Below are positions 18,238 to 27,912 of a stretch of DNA of 64,000 bases, piece after piece. The notes under the pieces were generated by a model that was not told the origin of the DNA, did not search any database, and saw nothing but the letters and a program-made list of their open reading frames with translations. This DNA comes from Uliginosibacterium gangwonense DSM 18521. GTDB taxonomy: Bacteria > Pseudomonadota > Gammaproteobacteria > Burkholderiales > Rhodocyclaceae. Every line of letters begins with the position of its first letter. Position 1 is the stretch's first letter. The position numbers were made by a program, and so were the translations under genes. The stretch spans positions 62,001 through 126,000 of the forward strand of contig NZ_KB892863.1 of assembly GCF_000373965.1 (NCBI RefSeq), given 5' to 3'.

Positions 18238-21200
18238 ATGCTCCCAATTGTTTGATCACGTTGCGTACTTTGCTGACGCGCTCATTCAGTGTATTGGCGG
18301 TAATGTTGATGGTCAGTTTGTCCTGCCCCGCCAGCTTCCAGTTCCGATTGTTCTGAATCAGCTTGATGATTTTGATCGGCTCAATCGGTGGATTGGCCTC
18401 AAATTGCAGGTGGACGCGCATGTCCGATGCGTCGATCTTGATGATTCCCAGTGGCTTGGCGGCAATGCGCAGACGATGGGTTTCGAGTAGCGCCTGTGTT
18501 TGCGGGGGCATCTCGCCAAAACGGTCGATGAGTTCTTCCTGGATCAATTGCAGTTCATCGCTGTCTTCGCAGTTGGCCATGCGTTTGTAGAGCGTGAGGC
18601 GCTCCTGGATGTCGCTGCAATAGGCATCTGGAAGCAGGGTTGGGGTATGCAAATTGATTTCTGAGGCTACGTCCAGCGGCTGCGCCAGGTCAACTTCCTT
18701 GCCAGATTGCAGGGCTTTGACTGCCCGTTTGAGCATTTCGGTGTAGAGCGAAAAACCGACCTGCTGGATTTCTCCACTTTGTGATTCACCCAGCACTTCA
18801 CCTGCGCCACGGATTTCAAGGTCGTGCATGGCGAGGTAGAAGCCTGAACCCAATTCTTCCATCATGCAGATAGCCTCAAGCCGCTTTTGTGCGTTTGCAC
18901 TCGGCTTGGCATTGGCGTCGGTCAGCAGGTAGGCATAGGCCTGGTGGTGAGAGCGCCCGACACGGCCGCGCAATTGGTGTAATTGTGCAAGGCCAAAGCG
19001 GTCTGCGCGGTTAATGACGATGGTGTTTGCCGTGGGAATGTTGATCCCGGTTTCGATAATCGTGGTGCATAGCAAAAGGTTGGCGCGTTGGGCGGTGAAG
19101 TCCCGCATCACTCGTTCCAGTTCGCGCTCGTTCATCTGCCCATGGCCCACCACGATTCTGGCTTCGGGAAGCAACTCGGTCAGGGATTGGCGGATGTTCT
19201 CAATGGTATCAACTTCGTTATGCAGGAAGTATACTTGCCCACCACGTTTGAATTCACGCAATACCGCCTCGCGTACAATCCCTTTTGACCAGCTTTGCAC
19301 AAAGGTCTTGATCGCCAAGCGCTTCTGCGGCGCAGTGGCAATCACGGAAAATTCGCGCAAGCCCTCCATCGCCATTCCCAATGTACGTGGAATGGGCGTG
19401 GCAGTGAGAGTCAGGATGTCGACTTCGCTGCGCAAGGCTTTGAGTGTTTCTTTTTGACGCACGCCGAAACGGTGTTCCTCGTCAATAATCACCAAGCCCA
19501 GCCGCTTGAAGACCACGTCCTTTTGCAACAGACGATGAGTGCCAATGAGGATATCAACCTTGCCTTCGGCCAACTGCTCAAGCGCTTCAGTTTGTTCTTT
19601 CGCGCTGCGGAAACGTGAGAGTTCTGCGATCTTGACGGGCCAATCCGCAAAGCGATCAGAGAAAGTCTGGAAGTGCTGCTCCGCCAGCAAGGTAGTGGGG
19701 CAGAGTACGACGACCTGTTTGCCATCGGCAATCGCAATAAAGGCTGCGCGCAACGCCACTTCTGTCTTGCCAAAGCCTACGTCGCCGCACACCAGCCGAT
19801 CCATTGGGCGCCCGGATCGCATGTCTTCCACAACCGCATTGATTGCTGCCAGCTGATCCTGTGTTTCCTCAAAGCCAAAACCTTCGGCAAACGCTTCCAG
19901 ATCGTGTTGTTTGAAGTCAAACTTATGCCCTGGCCGGGCGGCGCGTTTGGCGTACAGCACGAGTAGCTCGGCAGCCGTGTCCCGTACCTGTTGGGCTGCT
20001 TTGCGCTTGGCTTTTTCCCACTGTCCAGAACCCAGTTTGTGCAGCGCAATGCCATCTGGGTCGGCGCCTGCATAACGGGTGATGACATGCAGTTGGGAAA
20101 CTGGTACGTAGAGCTTGGTGTCCTCTGCATATTCCAGATGCAGAAATTCCGTGTCTCCTTCGCCCAGGTCCATATGCACCAAACCCAGGTAGCGGCCGAT
20201 GCCGTGGCTCGCATGCACCACTGGATCACCCACTTTGAGTTCGGAGAGATCCTTGAGCCAGCCTTCCACGGTACTCTTGCGGGTGTCTCGGCCACGTCCG
20301 CGCGGGCGTGCCTGACTGGCATAGAGTTCGTTTTCCGTCAGGATGGCGATATTGGCCTCAGGAAAGACAAACCCCGCTGAAAGCGGTCCGACCGTCAGCG
20401 CCAGTTTTGCATCGCTTGCCAGGAAGCCCGCCAGATCAGCACTGGAGCTGGGCTTGAGTTCATATTCGGCAAAATAATCGCTGATGGTCTGTGCTCGCCC
20501 CGCTGATTCTGCCAGCAAGATAACCCGCCACGGGAAATTGCCAAGAAAGTGCTTGAGCTTGTGCAACGGATCGCTGGCTTTGCGCTCTACTGCCAAGTCT
20601 GGCAGGGGGGCGGTGGGCGCTACGGCTTCGTTACGCTCACCAATTGTCAGCCGGGGCAGTTCCTTGGCGGCAATGAAGAAGTCTTCAGCAGGTAAAAACA
20701 GACGGGTAGGCGCGAGTAAGGGGCGGGCGCGATCACCGGCCATCAATTTATAGCGATTGTTGGCCTCGTCCCAGAATGCTTCGATTGCTGCAGGCACATC
20801 CTGGTGAGTGGCGAGCATCACGTTCTTGGGCAGGTAGTCAAAGAGCGTGGCCGTGGTTTCAAAGAAAAGGGGCAGGTAATACTCGATCCCTGCGGGCGCC
20901 ACGCCGTTCGAAATATCCTTGTAGATAGAGGACTTGGTGGGGTCCCCTTCAAACGCCTCACGGAAACGGGCGCGGAAATCGCTGCGTGCCTTCTCGTCGA
21001 GCGGAAACTCACGCGCCGGGAGCAGGCGGATTTCCGGGACGGGGAAGACGGTACGTTGGGAATCCGGGTCAAAGGTGCGGATGGTGTCGACCTCGTCATC
21101 AAACAGGTCGATCCGATAAGGCAGTTGAGAGCCCATCGGGAAGAGATCAATCAGCCCGCCACGTACCGAGAATTCTCCGGGCCGTACCACCTGGGTCACG

Positions 21201-21682
21201 TGTTCATAGCCTGCCAGCGCCATCTGCAGCTTGAATGCTTCAAGGTCAAGCTTCTCTTTGGTCTTCAGGAAGAAGGTGTGCGCTGCCAGATAAGACGGAG
21301 GCGCCATGCGATACAAAGCCGTGGAGGCTGGTGCAATGGTGATGTCCGATTCGCCCTTTTGAATCGCATACAGGGTCGCCAAGCGTTCAGAGATCAAATC
21401 CTGGTGAGGGGAGAAACTATCGTAGGGCAGCGTTTCCCAGTCCGGTAGCAAATGTACCTTAAGGTTTTGGGCAAACCAGGCAATTTCCTCGCTCAAGCGT
21501 TGTGCATCCAGTGGATTGGCGGTAATCACCAAAAGCTTTTGCCCTTGTGCCGCGATCTGGGCCAAGGCCGCTGCGTCTGCTGCCCCGTGAAGACGAGGCA
21601 AATCAAAACGCTGGCCCGGTTTGGGCAGGGAAATCAGAGACAGAGGTTGAAGCGGAGCAAAGCTTGCAGCAGAAGCATTCAT
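18236..21682 (-). CDS. mfd: Transcription-repair coupling factor Mfd
   Basis: A 1148-residue ATP-dependent translocase, the full family length. In order: the N-terminal UvrB-like module, the RNA-polymerase interaction (CarD-like) domain at VVHASHGIGRYLGLVHMDLG, helicase motif I GDVGFGKTEVALRAAF, DEEH box VIIDEEHRFG, TATPIPRTL, motif VI QLRGRVGRSHHQAY, and the C-terminal TRCF domain ending VRNVIKQLGA. It removes RNA polymerase stalled at DNA lesions and recruits UvrA. The minus-strand gene converges with ygiD. Confidence 0.97.
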   Translation of the reverse strand: MNASAASFAPLQPLSLISLPKPGQRFDLPRLHGAADAAALAQIAAQGQKLLVITANPLDAQRLSEEIAWFAQNLKVHLLPDWETLPYDSFSPHQDLISERLATLYAIQKGESDITIAPASTALYRMAPPSYLAAHTFFLKTKEKLDLEAFKLQMALAGYEHVTQVVRPGEFSVRGGLIDLFPMGSQLPYRIDLFDDEVDTIRTFDPDSQRTVFPVPEIRLLPAREFPLDEKARSDFRARFREAFEGDPTKSSIYKDISNGVAPAGIEYYLPLFFETTATLFDYLPKNVMLATHQDVPAAIEAFWDEANNRYKLMAGDRARPLLAPTRLFLPAEDFFIAAKELPRLTIGERNEAVAPTAPLPDLAVERKASDPLHKLKHFLGNFPWRVILLAESAGRAQTISDYFAEYELKPSSSADLAGFLASDAKLALTVGPLSAGFVFPEANIAILTENELYASQARPRGRGRDTRKSTVEGWLKDLSELKVGDPVVHASHGIGRYLGLVHMDLGEGDTEFLHLEYAEDTKLYVPVSQLHVITRYAGADPDGIALHKLGSGQWEKAKRKAAQQVRDTAAELLVLYAKRAARPGHKFDFKQHDLEAFAEGFGFEETQDQLAAINAVVEDMRSGRPMDRLVCGDVGFGKTEVALRAAFIAIADGKQVVVLCPTTLLAEQHFQTFSDRFADWPVKIAELSRFRSAKEQTEALEQLAEGKVDILIGTHRLLQKDVVFKRLGLVIIDEEHRFGVRQKETLKALRSEVDILTLTATPIPRTLGMAMEGLREFSVIATAPQKRLAIKTFVQSWSKGIVREAVLREFKRGGQVYFLHNEVDTIENIRQSLTELLPEARIVVGHGQMNERELERVMRDFTAQRANLLLCTTIIETGINIPTANTIVINRADRFGLAQLHQLRGRVGRSHHQAYAYLLTDANAKPSANAQKRLEAICMMEELGSGFYLAMHDLEIRGAGEVLGESQSGEIQQVGFSLYTEMLKRAVKALQSGKEVDLAQPLDVASEINLHTPTLLPDAYCSDIQERLTLYKRMANCEDSDELQLIQEELIDRFGEMPPQTQALLETHRLRIAAKPLGIIKIDASDMRVHLQFEANPPIEPIKIIKLIQNNRNWKLAGQDKLTINITANTLNERVSKVRNVIKQLGA

Positions 21683-21831
21683 GGCTTGGATTGGGAAAGC
21701 ACTGCACCGCGCGGCGGGCGCAGGGCGGGATGTCCTGGTCCGGCGTGCGGTGGAAGAGGCGAATTATAGCGGTGGCGACTCAAGAATGTGGACTGAGTGT
21801 ATGGCAAAGCTAATTTTTGGGCTTGGCTTGT

Positions 21832-21873
21832 ATTTCGTTAAAAAACGAAATAACATTCGTAAATAGACGAAAT
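21832..21873. promoter_or_regulatory. Tandem inverted-repeat operators before the ArsR gene
   Basis: Site 1 (21832-21851) is a perfect palindrome with arms ATTTCGTT and AACGAAAT around AAAA. Site 2 (21856-21871) has TTCGT and ACGAA arms separated by 6 bases and runs into the start codon at 21872. The shared half-site TTCGT/ACGAA indicates one regulator binding both, most simply the ArsR protein itself. Confidence 0.7.
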
Positions 21874-22204
21874 GCTTGTGATCACTGACATGTCTGAACC
21901 TGAATCTGTGGATATTGATGAAATCCTCAAGGCGCTGGCGCACCCAGCTAGGCGGGAAATTCTCGTGTGGTTGAAAACCCCCCAGAGCTGTTTTCCGGGG
22001 CAACGTCATTCGTTTGAAGTGGGCGTCTGTGCCGGGCAGATCCATGAGAAGGCGGGGCTGTGCGCTTCTACGGTATCCGCTCATTTGGCGGTGTTGCAGC
22101 GTGCTGGCTTGGTTACGACCGAAAAAATCGGGCAATGGATTTTCTATTCGCGGAATGAGGCAGTCATTGAGGCATTTGTAAAGCAGATTCCGCTGGTTTT
22201 TTGA
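21872..22204 (+). CDS. ArsR-family winged-helix regulator
   Basis: A 110-residue ArsR/SmtB-type repressor. Helix-turn-helix core: DEILKALAHPARREILVWLK at the N-terminal side and GLCASTVSAHLAVLQRAGLVTTEKIGQWIFYSRNE as recognition helix and wing. Three Cys (in QSCFPG, GVCAGQ and GLCAST) might sense electrophiles or thiol stress, but no ELCVCDL metal box is present. The start is uncertain (ATG 21872 or ATG 21890): neither has a good Shine-Dalgarno site and 21872 overlaps operator 2. It is followed after 37 bases by an old yellow enzyme gene, which it probably represses together with itself. Confidence 0.82.
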   Translation: MLVITDMSEPESVDIDEILKALAHPARREILVWLKTPQSCFPGQRHSFEVGVCAGQIHEKAGLCASTVSAHLAVLQRAGLVTTEKIGQWIFYSRNEAVIEAFVKQIPLVF

Positions 22205-22241
22205 CGCTCTCCCAACCCCTTCAGAGTAATAAGGAGCAATC

Positions 22242-23303
22242 ATGAGTTCATTGTTTGACCCCATCCGGGCAGGTGATTTGTACTGGCCCAACCGCATTGT
22301 CATGGCCCCCTTGACTCGTTGTCGCGCAGGTACAGGCCGGGTGCCTACGCCTTTGATGGCAGAATATTATGCACAGCGTGCCAGCGCAGGCCTAATCCTT
22401 TCTGAAGCCACTGCAGTGACCCCCATGGGGGTGGGCTACCCCGATACGCCGGGAATCTGGTCAGACGAACAGGTGGAAGGCTGGAAGCTGGTGACCCAGG
22501 CTGTTCATGCTGCAGGCGGGCGGATTTTCATGCAACTGTGGCATGTAGGACGCATTTCCCACCCCGATTACCTCAATGGCGAACTTCCTGTGGCGCCCAG
22601 TGCGCTTGCCCCCGAAGGCCACGTCAGCCTGTTGCGCCCGATGCGTAATTTTGTAGTCCCACGTGCCTTGGAGACTGATGAGATCCCAGGTATTGTGGAG
22701 GCATATCGCAAGGGGGCTGAAAATGCCAAGAAAGCTGGGTTTGATGGGGTAGAGATCCATGGCGCCAACGGCTATCTGTTGGATCAGTTTCTGCAAGACA
22801 GCACCAATCACCGAACCGATCAATATGGTGGAAGCATCGAAAACCGTGCACGCCTGCTATTGGAGGTGACTGATGCAGCCATCAGCGTGTGGGGTGCCGG
22901 GCGTGTAGGCGTGCATATCGCCCCGCGATGCGATGCACATACGATGGGTGATAGCAATCCGCTGGCGACATTTGGCTATGTGGCACGCGAATTGGGCAAG
23001 CGCAAGATTGCATTTCTCTTTGCGCGGGAATCCATCTCTGAACCACGTATTGGGCCAGCGCTCAAACAGGCCTTTGGCGGCGTGTATATTGCCAATCAGG
23101 CTTTGACGCCTGAATCCGCCAAGGCCGTGTTGGCGGCAGGTGAGGCTGATGCGGTGTCGTTTGGTCAGCAATTCATCGCCAACCCTGATTTGCCACGCCG
23201 CTTGTTGGTGGGGACCGAGTTCAACCAGCCCCACCCGGAAACGTTTTATGGTTACGGCCAAGCGGACATGACGGTAGGCTATACAGACTATCCCGGCCTG
23301 TAA
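22242..23303 (+). CDS. nemA: Old yellow enzyme family FMN oxidoreductase (NemA-like)
   Basis: A 353-residue TIM-barrel ene-reductase. FMN and substrate motifs: NRIVMAPLTRCRAG, FMQLWHVGRISHPD, the anion-hole and catalytic region GVEIHGANGYLLDQFLQDSTNHRTDQYGGS, and SFGQQFIANPDLPRRL. NAD(P)H-dependent reduction of activated alkenes, quinones or nitro-esters is the family activity. AAGGAG sits 7 bases before the ATG. Operon with the ArsR gene: E. coli nemA is instead controlled by the TetR-type NemR, so the ArsR pairing points to an electrophile-responsive unit of a different design. Confidence 0.88.
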   Translation: MSSLFDPIRAGDLYWPNRIVMAPLTRCRAGTGRVPTPLMAEYYAQRASAGLILSEATAVTPMGVGYPDTPGIWSDEQVEGWKLVTQAVHAAGGRIFMQLWHVGRISHPDYLNGELPVAPSALAPEGHVSLLRPMRNFVVPRALETDEIPGIVEAYRKGAENAKKAGFDGVEIHGANGYLLDQFLQDSTNHRTDQYGGSIENRARLLLEVTDAAISVWGAGRVGVHIAPRCDAHTMGDSNPLATFGYVARELGKRKIAFLFARESISEPRIGPALKQAFGGVYIANQALTPESAKAVLAAGEADAVSFGQQFIANPDLPRRLLVGTEFNQPHPETFYGYGQADMTVGYTDYPGL

Positions 23304-23329
23304 TCGCCGAATCCACAGCCAATATCAGC

Positions 23330-23361
23330 GACTGCAACACTTCTGATGACGTGTTGCAGTC
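23330..23361. terminator. Hairpin between convergent nemA and the RND outer-membrane gene
   Basis: Perfect 11-bp stem GACTGCAACAC with GTGTTGCAGTC and a 10-base loop. No U-tract on either side. Placed 27 bases after nemA and 31 bases after the opposite-strand gene's stop. Confidence 0.6.
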
Positions 23362-23391
23362 ACCGTGTCTGCCTTATTGGAGACACAAATC

Positions 23392-24813
23392 CTATTGCAT
23401 GGGCGAGTCCGCCTTTGACCCTTGCCATCCGCCACCGAGTGCCTTGATCAGCGCGACGGAATTGACATATTGACGTGACACCAATTGCAGGGAACTCCTC
23501 TCCGCGCTATTGAGAGCGTTCTGCGTGGTGATTACGTCGGTATAAGCGGTCATCCCTGCGCGATATTGGTTCATCGCGATGCGCTCGGCTTCGCGGGCGG
23601 CATCAACGGCCTGGGTTTGCTCCACGATCTCATCCTTGAGCAGACGTAGCGCGGCGAGGTTGTCTTCCACTTCTTGAAAACTGGTCAGAACCGTTTGGCG
23701 ATAGCTGGCAACCGCTGCATCGTAGGCGGCGATGGATTCGTCCACCTTGGCGTTTTTGGCACCACCATCAAACAGGGTCTGACTCAGGCTGGCCCCGAGT
23801 GACCAGACCCGATTTGGCAGACTCAGCCAGGGGTTGAGCAATGCACTGGAGAACCCCGCGCTGGAAGAAAAACTCAGCGCCGGGAATAGGGCTGCCTTGT
23901 TGACGCCAATCTGAGCGTTGGCGGCTGCAACCTTGCGTTCTGCTGCGGCAATGTCGGGGCGGCGCTCCAGCAATGTGGAAGGTAATGCGGGAGGAATCAC
24001 CGGCTGTTGAGCTTGCAATTTGGCTGCAACCAAGCTGAATTCTGCGGGAGATTTACCAATCAGGATGGCAATTGCATGTTCATACTGACTGCGTTGGATG
24101 CCATAGTCGATGAGCGTGGCCTTGGCTGTTTGCAATTGGCTTTGCGCCTGCGCAACATCGGCACGGCTGATTTGCTCGGCAGCGAACTGGTTTTTGGTCA
24201 GTTGCAGCGCTTTTTGATAGGCTTCAACGGTTGTGGTTTGTGAGGCAATCAGCGCATCCGTAACACGTAGTTGGAGATAGCTTTGCACCAGCGTGGCTTC
24301 AGCAGATAGGCGAGTTGCCGCGAGTGTGGCTGCACTGGCTTGGGCTGTGGCGGTGTCGCTTTCCACCCCACGCGAAACTTTGCCCCACAAATCAGCTTCC
24401 CATGAAGCCTGGAGAGACAGGCTATGAGAATTACCAATTGACCCGCCTTTGCTGCTACTGACGCTGCGGCTGCGCTGGGTGCTGGCATCTGCGTCTATGG
24501 TGGGAGCATAGCCAGCACGTGTGACAGAAACAGCCGCCAAAGCTTGCCGATACTGAGCCTGGGCTTGCTGGATATTCTGGTTGGCAGAGGCGACCTGTGT
24601 GGCCAATTCATTGAGTGTTGGATCGCCAAAGACTTCCCACCATGCGCCGCGCGGAGCCAGATCTTTGGGGGCTGCACTCGTCCAGAGCGGATCTTCTTTG
24701 TAGGTGGCAGGTGTATCCATGGTGGGGCGCTTGTAATCAGGGCCCACAGCACAACCTGCAAGCAGCAGGGCAAGCACCATCATGGAGAGTCGAAACGCTT
24801 GGGTGTTCATCAT
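23392..24813 (-). CDS. RND efflux outer-membrane lipoprotein (NodT/OprM family)
   Basis: A 473-residue TolC-like outer-membrane channel. The N terminus has a lipoprotein signal with lipobox LLAGC (Cys about residue 21), followed by AVGPDYKRP, the family hallmark. Two OEP repeats follow, with long Ala/Gln-rich helices ([51 protein letters not shown]). It docks to the MdtABC pump to export drugs to the outside. Its ATG overlaps the mdtC stop by four bases (ATGA), so it is translationally coupled. It takes the place that mdtD has in E. coli. Confidence 0.92.
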   Translation of the reverse strand: MMNTQAFRLSMMVLALLLAGCAVGPDYKRPTMDTPATYKEDPLWTSAAPKDLAPRGAWWEVFGDPTLNELATQVASANQNIQQAQAQYRQALAAVSVTRAGYAPTIDADASTQRSRSVSSSKGGSIGNSHSLSLQASWEADLWGKVSRGVESDTATAQASAATLAATRLSAEATLVQSYLQLRVTDALIASQTTTVEAYQKALQLTKNQFAAEQISRADVAQAQSQLQTAKATLIDYGIQRSQYEHAIAILIGKSPAEFSLVAAKLQAQQPVIPPALPSTLLERRPDIAAAERKVAAANAQIGVNKAALFPALSFSSSAGFSSALLNPWLSLPNRVWSLGASLSQTLFDGGAKNAKVDESIAAYDAAVASYRQTVLTSFQEVEDNLAALRLLKDEIVEQTQAVDAAREAERIAMNQYRAGMTAYTDVITTQNALNSAERSSLQLVSRQYVNSVALIKALGGGWQGSKADSPMQ

Positions 24814-27800
24814 ATAGCCTCATTCAAGGGCTTTACTTGTTTGCGGGTACGTAACGCGTGGCACCACAGACGGAAACGGTCAAGATACAGATATACGACT
24901 GGCGTAGTGTAGAGCGTGAGTAGTTGAGACAGCAGCAGCCCCCCGATAATGGCGATCCCCAGGGGGCGACGAAGCTCTGCACCATCGCCAGAGCCGAGTG
25001 CCAAGGGGACTGCGCCAAAAATGGCGGCCAGTGTGGTCATCATGATCGGGCGGAAGCGCAGCCCACACGCTTTGAGGATGGCGGCACGGGCGTCTAACCC
25101 CTGCTGGCGCTGTGCGTTGATGGCAAAGTCAATCATCATGATCGCGTTTTTCTTCACAATACCGATCAGTAGCAACACGCCGATCAGCGCAATGATGGAA
25201 AACTCCGTATTGAAAAGCATCAGGGCGAGTAAGGCACCCACGCCAGCGGAGGGCAGAGTGGAGATGATGGTCAGTGGGTGTATGTAACTTTCATACAATA
25301 TGCCCAGCACGATATAGACGGCCAGGATGGCGGACAGAATCAGCAAAGGCAGACTGGACAAGGTACTCTGGAAAGTCTTGGCCGTTCCCTGAAAACTAGC
25401 AAGGACATTCGAAGGCACGCCGATGGCTGCTAGTGCATGGAATATTGTCTGCTGTGCTTGCGAGAGGGAAACCCCTTCGCTGAGGTTGAAGGAAATGGTG
25501 GATGCGGCAAAACCACTTTGATGGCTGACGCCCAAAGACGTGTAGGTCGGCTCATAGTGTGCAAATGCGGAAAATGGCACACGCTGCCCGGCAGAATTGA
25601 TGACGAACATTTGCGCGAGAGCTTCCGGGCTTTGACGGAATTCTGGCGCAACTTCCATGATGACCCGATACTGATTCAAGGGCCGATAGATGGTGGCAAC
25701 CTGGCGCTGGCCAAAAGCATCGTTGAGCGCGGCGTCCACTGTACGTGCGCTGAGCCCCAATCTGGCAAGCGCATCACGATCAATGGTGATGGTGGTTTGC
25801 AAGCCTTTTTCCTGCTGATCGGTGTTGACGTCTTGCAGTATGGGCAGATTGGACAAGGCGCGGCGAATTTGGGGCTCCCATGTGCGCAGACTGTTCAGAT
25901 CATCTGATTGCAGGGTGAATTGATACTGCGCATTGCTTTGGCGCCCCCCTACCCGGATGTCCTGAACAGCTTGTAGATAGAGCCTGGCGCCGGGTTCGTG
26001 GGCAAGTTTGTTGCGCAGGCGGGCAATGATCTGTTCGGAATTTTCGCGCCGTTCCGCCAGGGGCTTGAGTTGGATGAACATGGAGCCGGAATTGACGCGG
26101 CTGCCGCCTGTAAAGCCTGTCACACTCTCTACCGCAGGATCGTTCTGCACAATCTGCATGAAATCCCGTAACTTCTTTTCCATTGCCTGGAAAGAAATGC
26201 TCTGATCGCCCTGAATACCGCCATTGATGCGCCCGGTGTCTTGCTGAGGAAAGAAGCCCTTGTCGATGGCGGTGTAGAGCCATACATTCAGGCAAATGGT
26301 GGCCAGCAGGGAGAGCAGGGTGATCAGGCTATGCCGGATTGCCCAATTCAGACTCGTTTGATAGGCCTGTTGGGTTCGGTCAAAGATGCGTTGACTCCAG
26401 CGCATCAGGCGGGAAGGCTTGTGCAGAGGGTCAGGTGCCTTGAGCAGTCGGGCGCACATCATGGGCGTGGTGGTCAGAGAGACCACCAAAGAAATCAGGA
26501 TGGCTACAGACAGCGTGATGGCAAATTCCCGAAACAAGCGCCCTACGATGCCGCCCAACAGCAGAATGGGGATGAACACTGCAATCAGCGAAAGGCTCAT
26601 TGACAGAACGGTGAAGCCGACTTCCCTTGCACCTTGTAACGCGGCTTTGAAGGGCGGGAGGCCTTCCTCGATATGGCGCGTGGTATTTTCCAATACGACG
26701 ACAGCATCATCGACCACAAACCCGGTGGCAATTGCCAGCGCCATGAGAGAGAGGTTATTGAGCGAGAAACCACACAAATACATTACAGCAAAGCTGCCAA
26801 TCAACGAGATCGGAACCGTAACAGCTGGCACCAAAGTGGCGCGCAGATTGCGCAGGAAGATGAAGACAATGGCAATCACCAGTAATACCGAAATTGCCAG
26901 TGAGCGTTCCACCTCGCGGAGTGAAGCACGGATGGTTGGCGAGCGATCCATCGCCACATTCAACGCCATGGACCCAGGTAGCTGCGCCGATAGACGTGGG
27001 ATCATCGAACGAATCCGGTCTACCGTCTCGATGATGTTGGCCCCTGGTTCCCGGAACAATACGATGAGTACTGATGGTTTGCCGTTGGCAAAACCGGCAT
27101 TGCGGTCGTCTTGTGTACCATCGAAGACTTTCCCGATATCGGATAGGCGGATTGCAGCCCCCTCCTGGTAGCGAACAATAATCGGCGCATATTGCGCGGC
27201 CGTAGAAGATTGGTCGTTGGCCTGTACTTGCCAGTGGCGATTACCGTCTTCCAATACGCCTTTGGGGCGGTAGGCGTTGGAATTGGCGATGGCTGTGCGC
27301 ACGTCTTCCAGCCCCAGCCCATAGCTGGACATCTGTTGAGGATTCAGCTCAACGCGCACCGCGGGGAGTGCGCTACCCGATACCGTGGCATCGCCCACCC
27401 CCTGCACATGCAATAACTCTTGCGCGATGAAGGTAGAAGCCGTGTCATACATCTGCGCTTGAGACGCTGTGTCCGATGTTAGCGCCAGAATCATGATCGG
27501 TGCATCCGCCGGGTTGACCTTGCGATAGGTCGGATTGCGTGGCATTGAAGGCAGGATGCTGCGTGCTGCGTTGATGGCAGCCTGCACATCACGAGCGGCG
27601 CCGTCGATGTCGCGGTTCAGGTCGAATTGCAAGGTGATGCGAGTGCTGCCCAGGGCACTGTTGGAGGTGATCTCGTTGACCCCGGCGATACGTCCCAGTG
27701 TTCGCTCCAGGGGTGTTGCCACCGTGGCGGCCATGGTTTCCGGGCTGGCACCAGGGAGGGAGGCTGATACCGAAATGGTTGGGAAATCCACCTGGGGCAA

Positions 27801-27908
27801 GGGGGCGACGGGTAAGAGCCTAAAGCCGAGAATACCTGCCAGCACTACGCCGATGCTAAGAAGCGTTGTTGCAACCGGGCGGCGGATGAAGGGCGTGGAC
27901 AGGCTCAT
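24810..27908 (-). CDS. mdtC: RND multidrug transporter subunit MdtC
   Basis: A 1032-residue HAE1 RND pump subunit with 12 membrane segments and two large periplasmic loops. N terminus [20 protein letters not shown]. The proton-relay segment [17 protein letters not shown] carries the paired Asp, and a [20 protein letters not shown]-like run lies in TM10-11. In E. coli MdtB and MdtC form a B2C heterotrimer exporting novobiocin and bile salts. The start lies 4 bases after the mdtB stop. Confidence 0.94.
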   Translation of the reverse strand: MSLSTPFIRRPVATTLLSIGVVLAGILGFRLLPVAPLPQVDFPTISVSASLPGASPETMAATVATPLERTLGRIAGVNEITSNSALGSTRITLQFDLNRDIDGAARDVQAAINAARSILPSMPRNPTYRKVNPADAPIMILALTSDTASQAQMYDTASTFIAQELLHVQGVGDATVSGSALPAVRVELNPQQMSSYGLGLEDVRTAIANSNAYRPKGVLEDGNRHWQVQANDQSSTAAQYAPIIVRYQEGAAIRLSDIGKVFDGTQDDRNAGFANGKPSVLIVLFREPGANIIETVDRIRSMIPRLSAQLPGSMALNVAMDRSPTIRASLREVERSLAISVLLVIAIVFIFLRNLRATLVPAVTVPISLIGSFAVMYLCGFSLNNLSLMALAIATGFVVDDAVVVLENTTRHIEEGLPPFKAALQGAREVGFTVLSMSLSLIAVFIPILLLGGIVGRLFREFAITLSVAILISLVVSLTTTPMMCARLLKAPDPLHKPSRLMRWSQRIFDRTQQAYQTSLNWAIRHSLITLLSLLATICLNVWLYTAIDKGFFPQQDTGRINGGIQGDQSISFQAMEKKLRDFMQIVQNDPAVESVTGFTGGSRVNSGSMFIQLKPLAERRENSEQIIARLRNKLAHEPGARLYLQAVQDIRVGGRQSNAQYQFTLQSDDLNSLRTWEPQIRRALSNLPILQDVNTDQQEKGLQTTITIDRDALARLGLSARTVDAALNDAFGQRQVATIYRPLNQYRVIMEVAPEFRQSPEALAQMFVINSAGQRVPFSAFAHYEPTYTSLGVSHQSGFAASTISFNLSEGVSLSQAQQTIFHALAAIGVPSNVLASFQGTAKTFQSTLSSLPLLILSAILAVYIVLGILYESYIHPLTIISTLPSAGVGALLALMLFNTEFSIIALIGVLLLIGIVKKNAIMMIDFAINAQRQQGLDARAAILKACGLRFRPIMMTTLAAIFGAVPLALGSGDGAELRRPLGIAIIGGLLLSQLLTLYTTPVVYLYLDRFRLWCHALRTRKQVKPLNEAI

Positions 27909-27912
27909 GGTT

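Noticed and set aside
26419-27171. Plus-strand frame opposite mdtC
   Set aside because: Shadow of the RND gene; Ser/Arg/Thr-rich composition typical of antisense frames.
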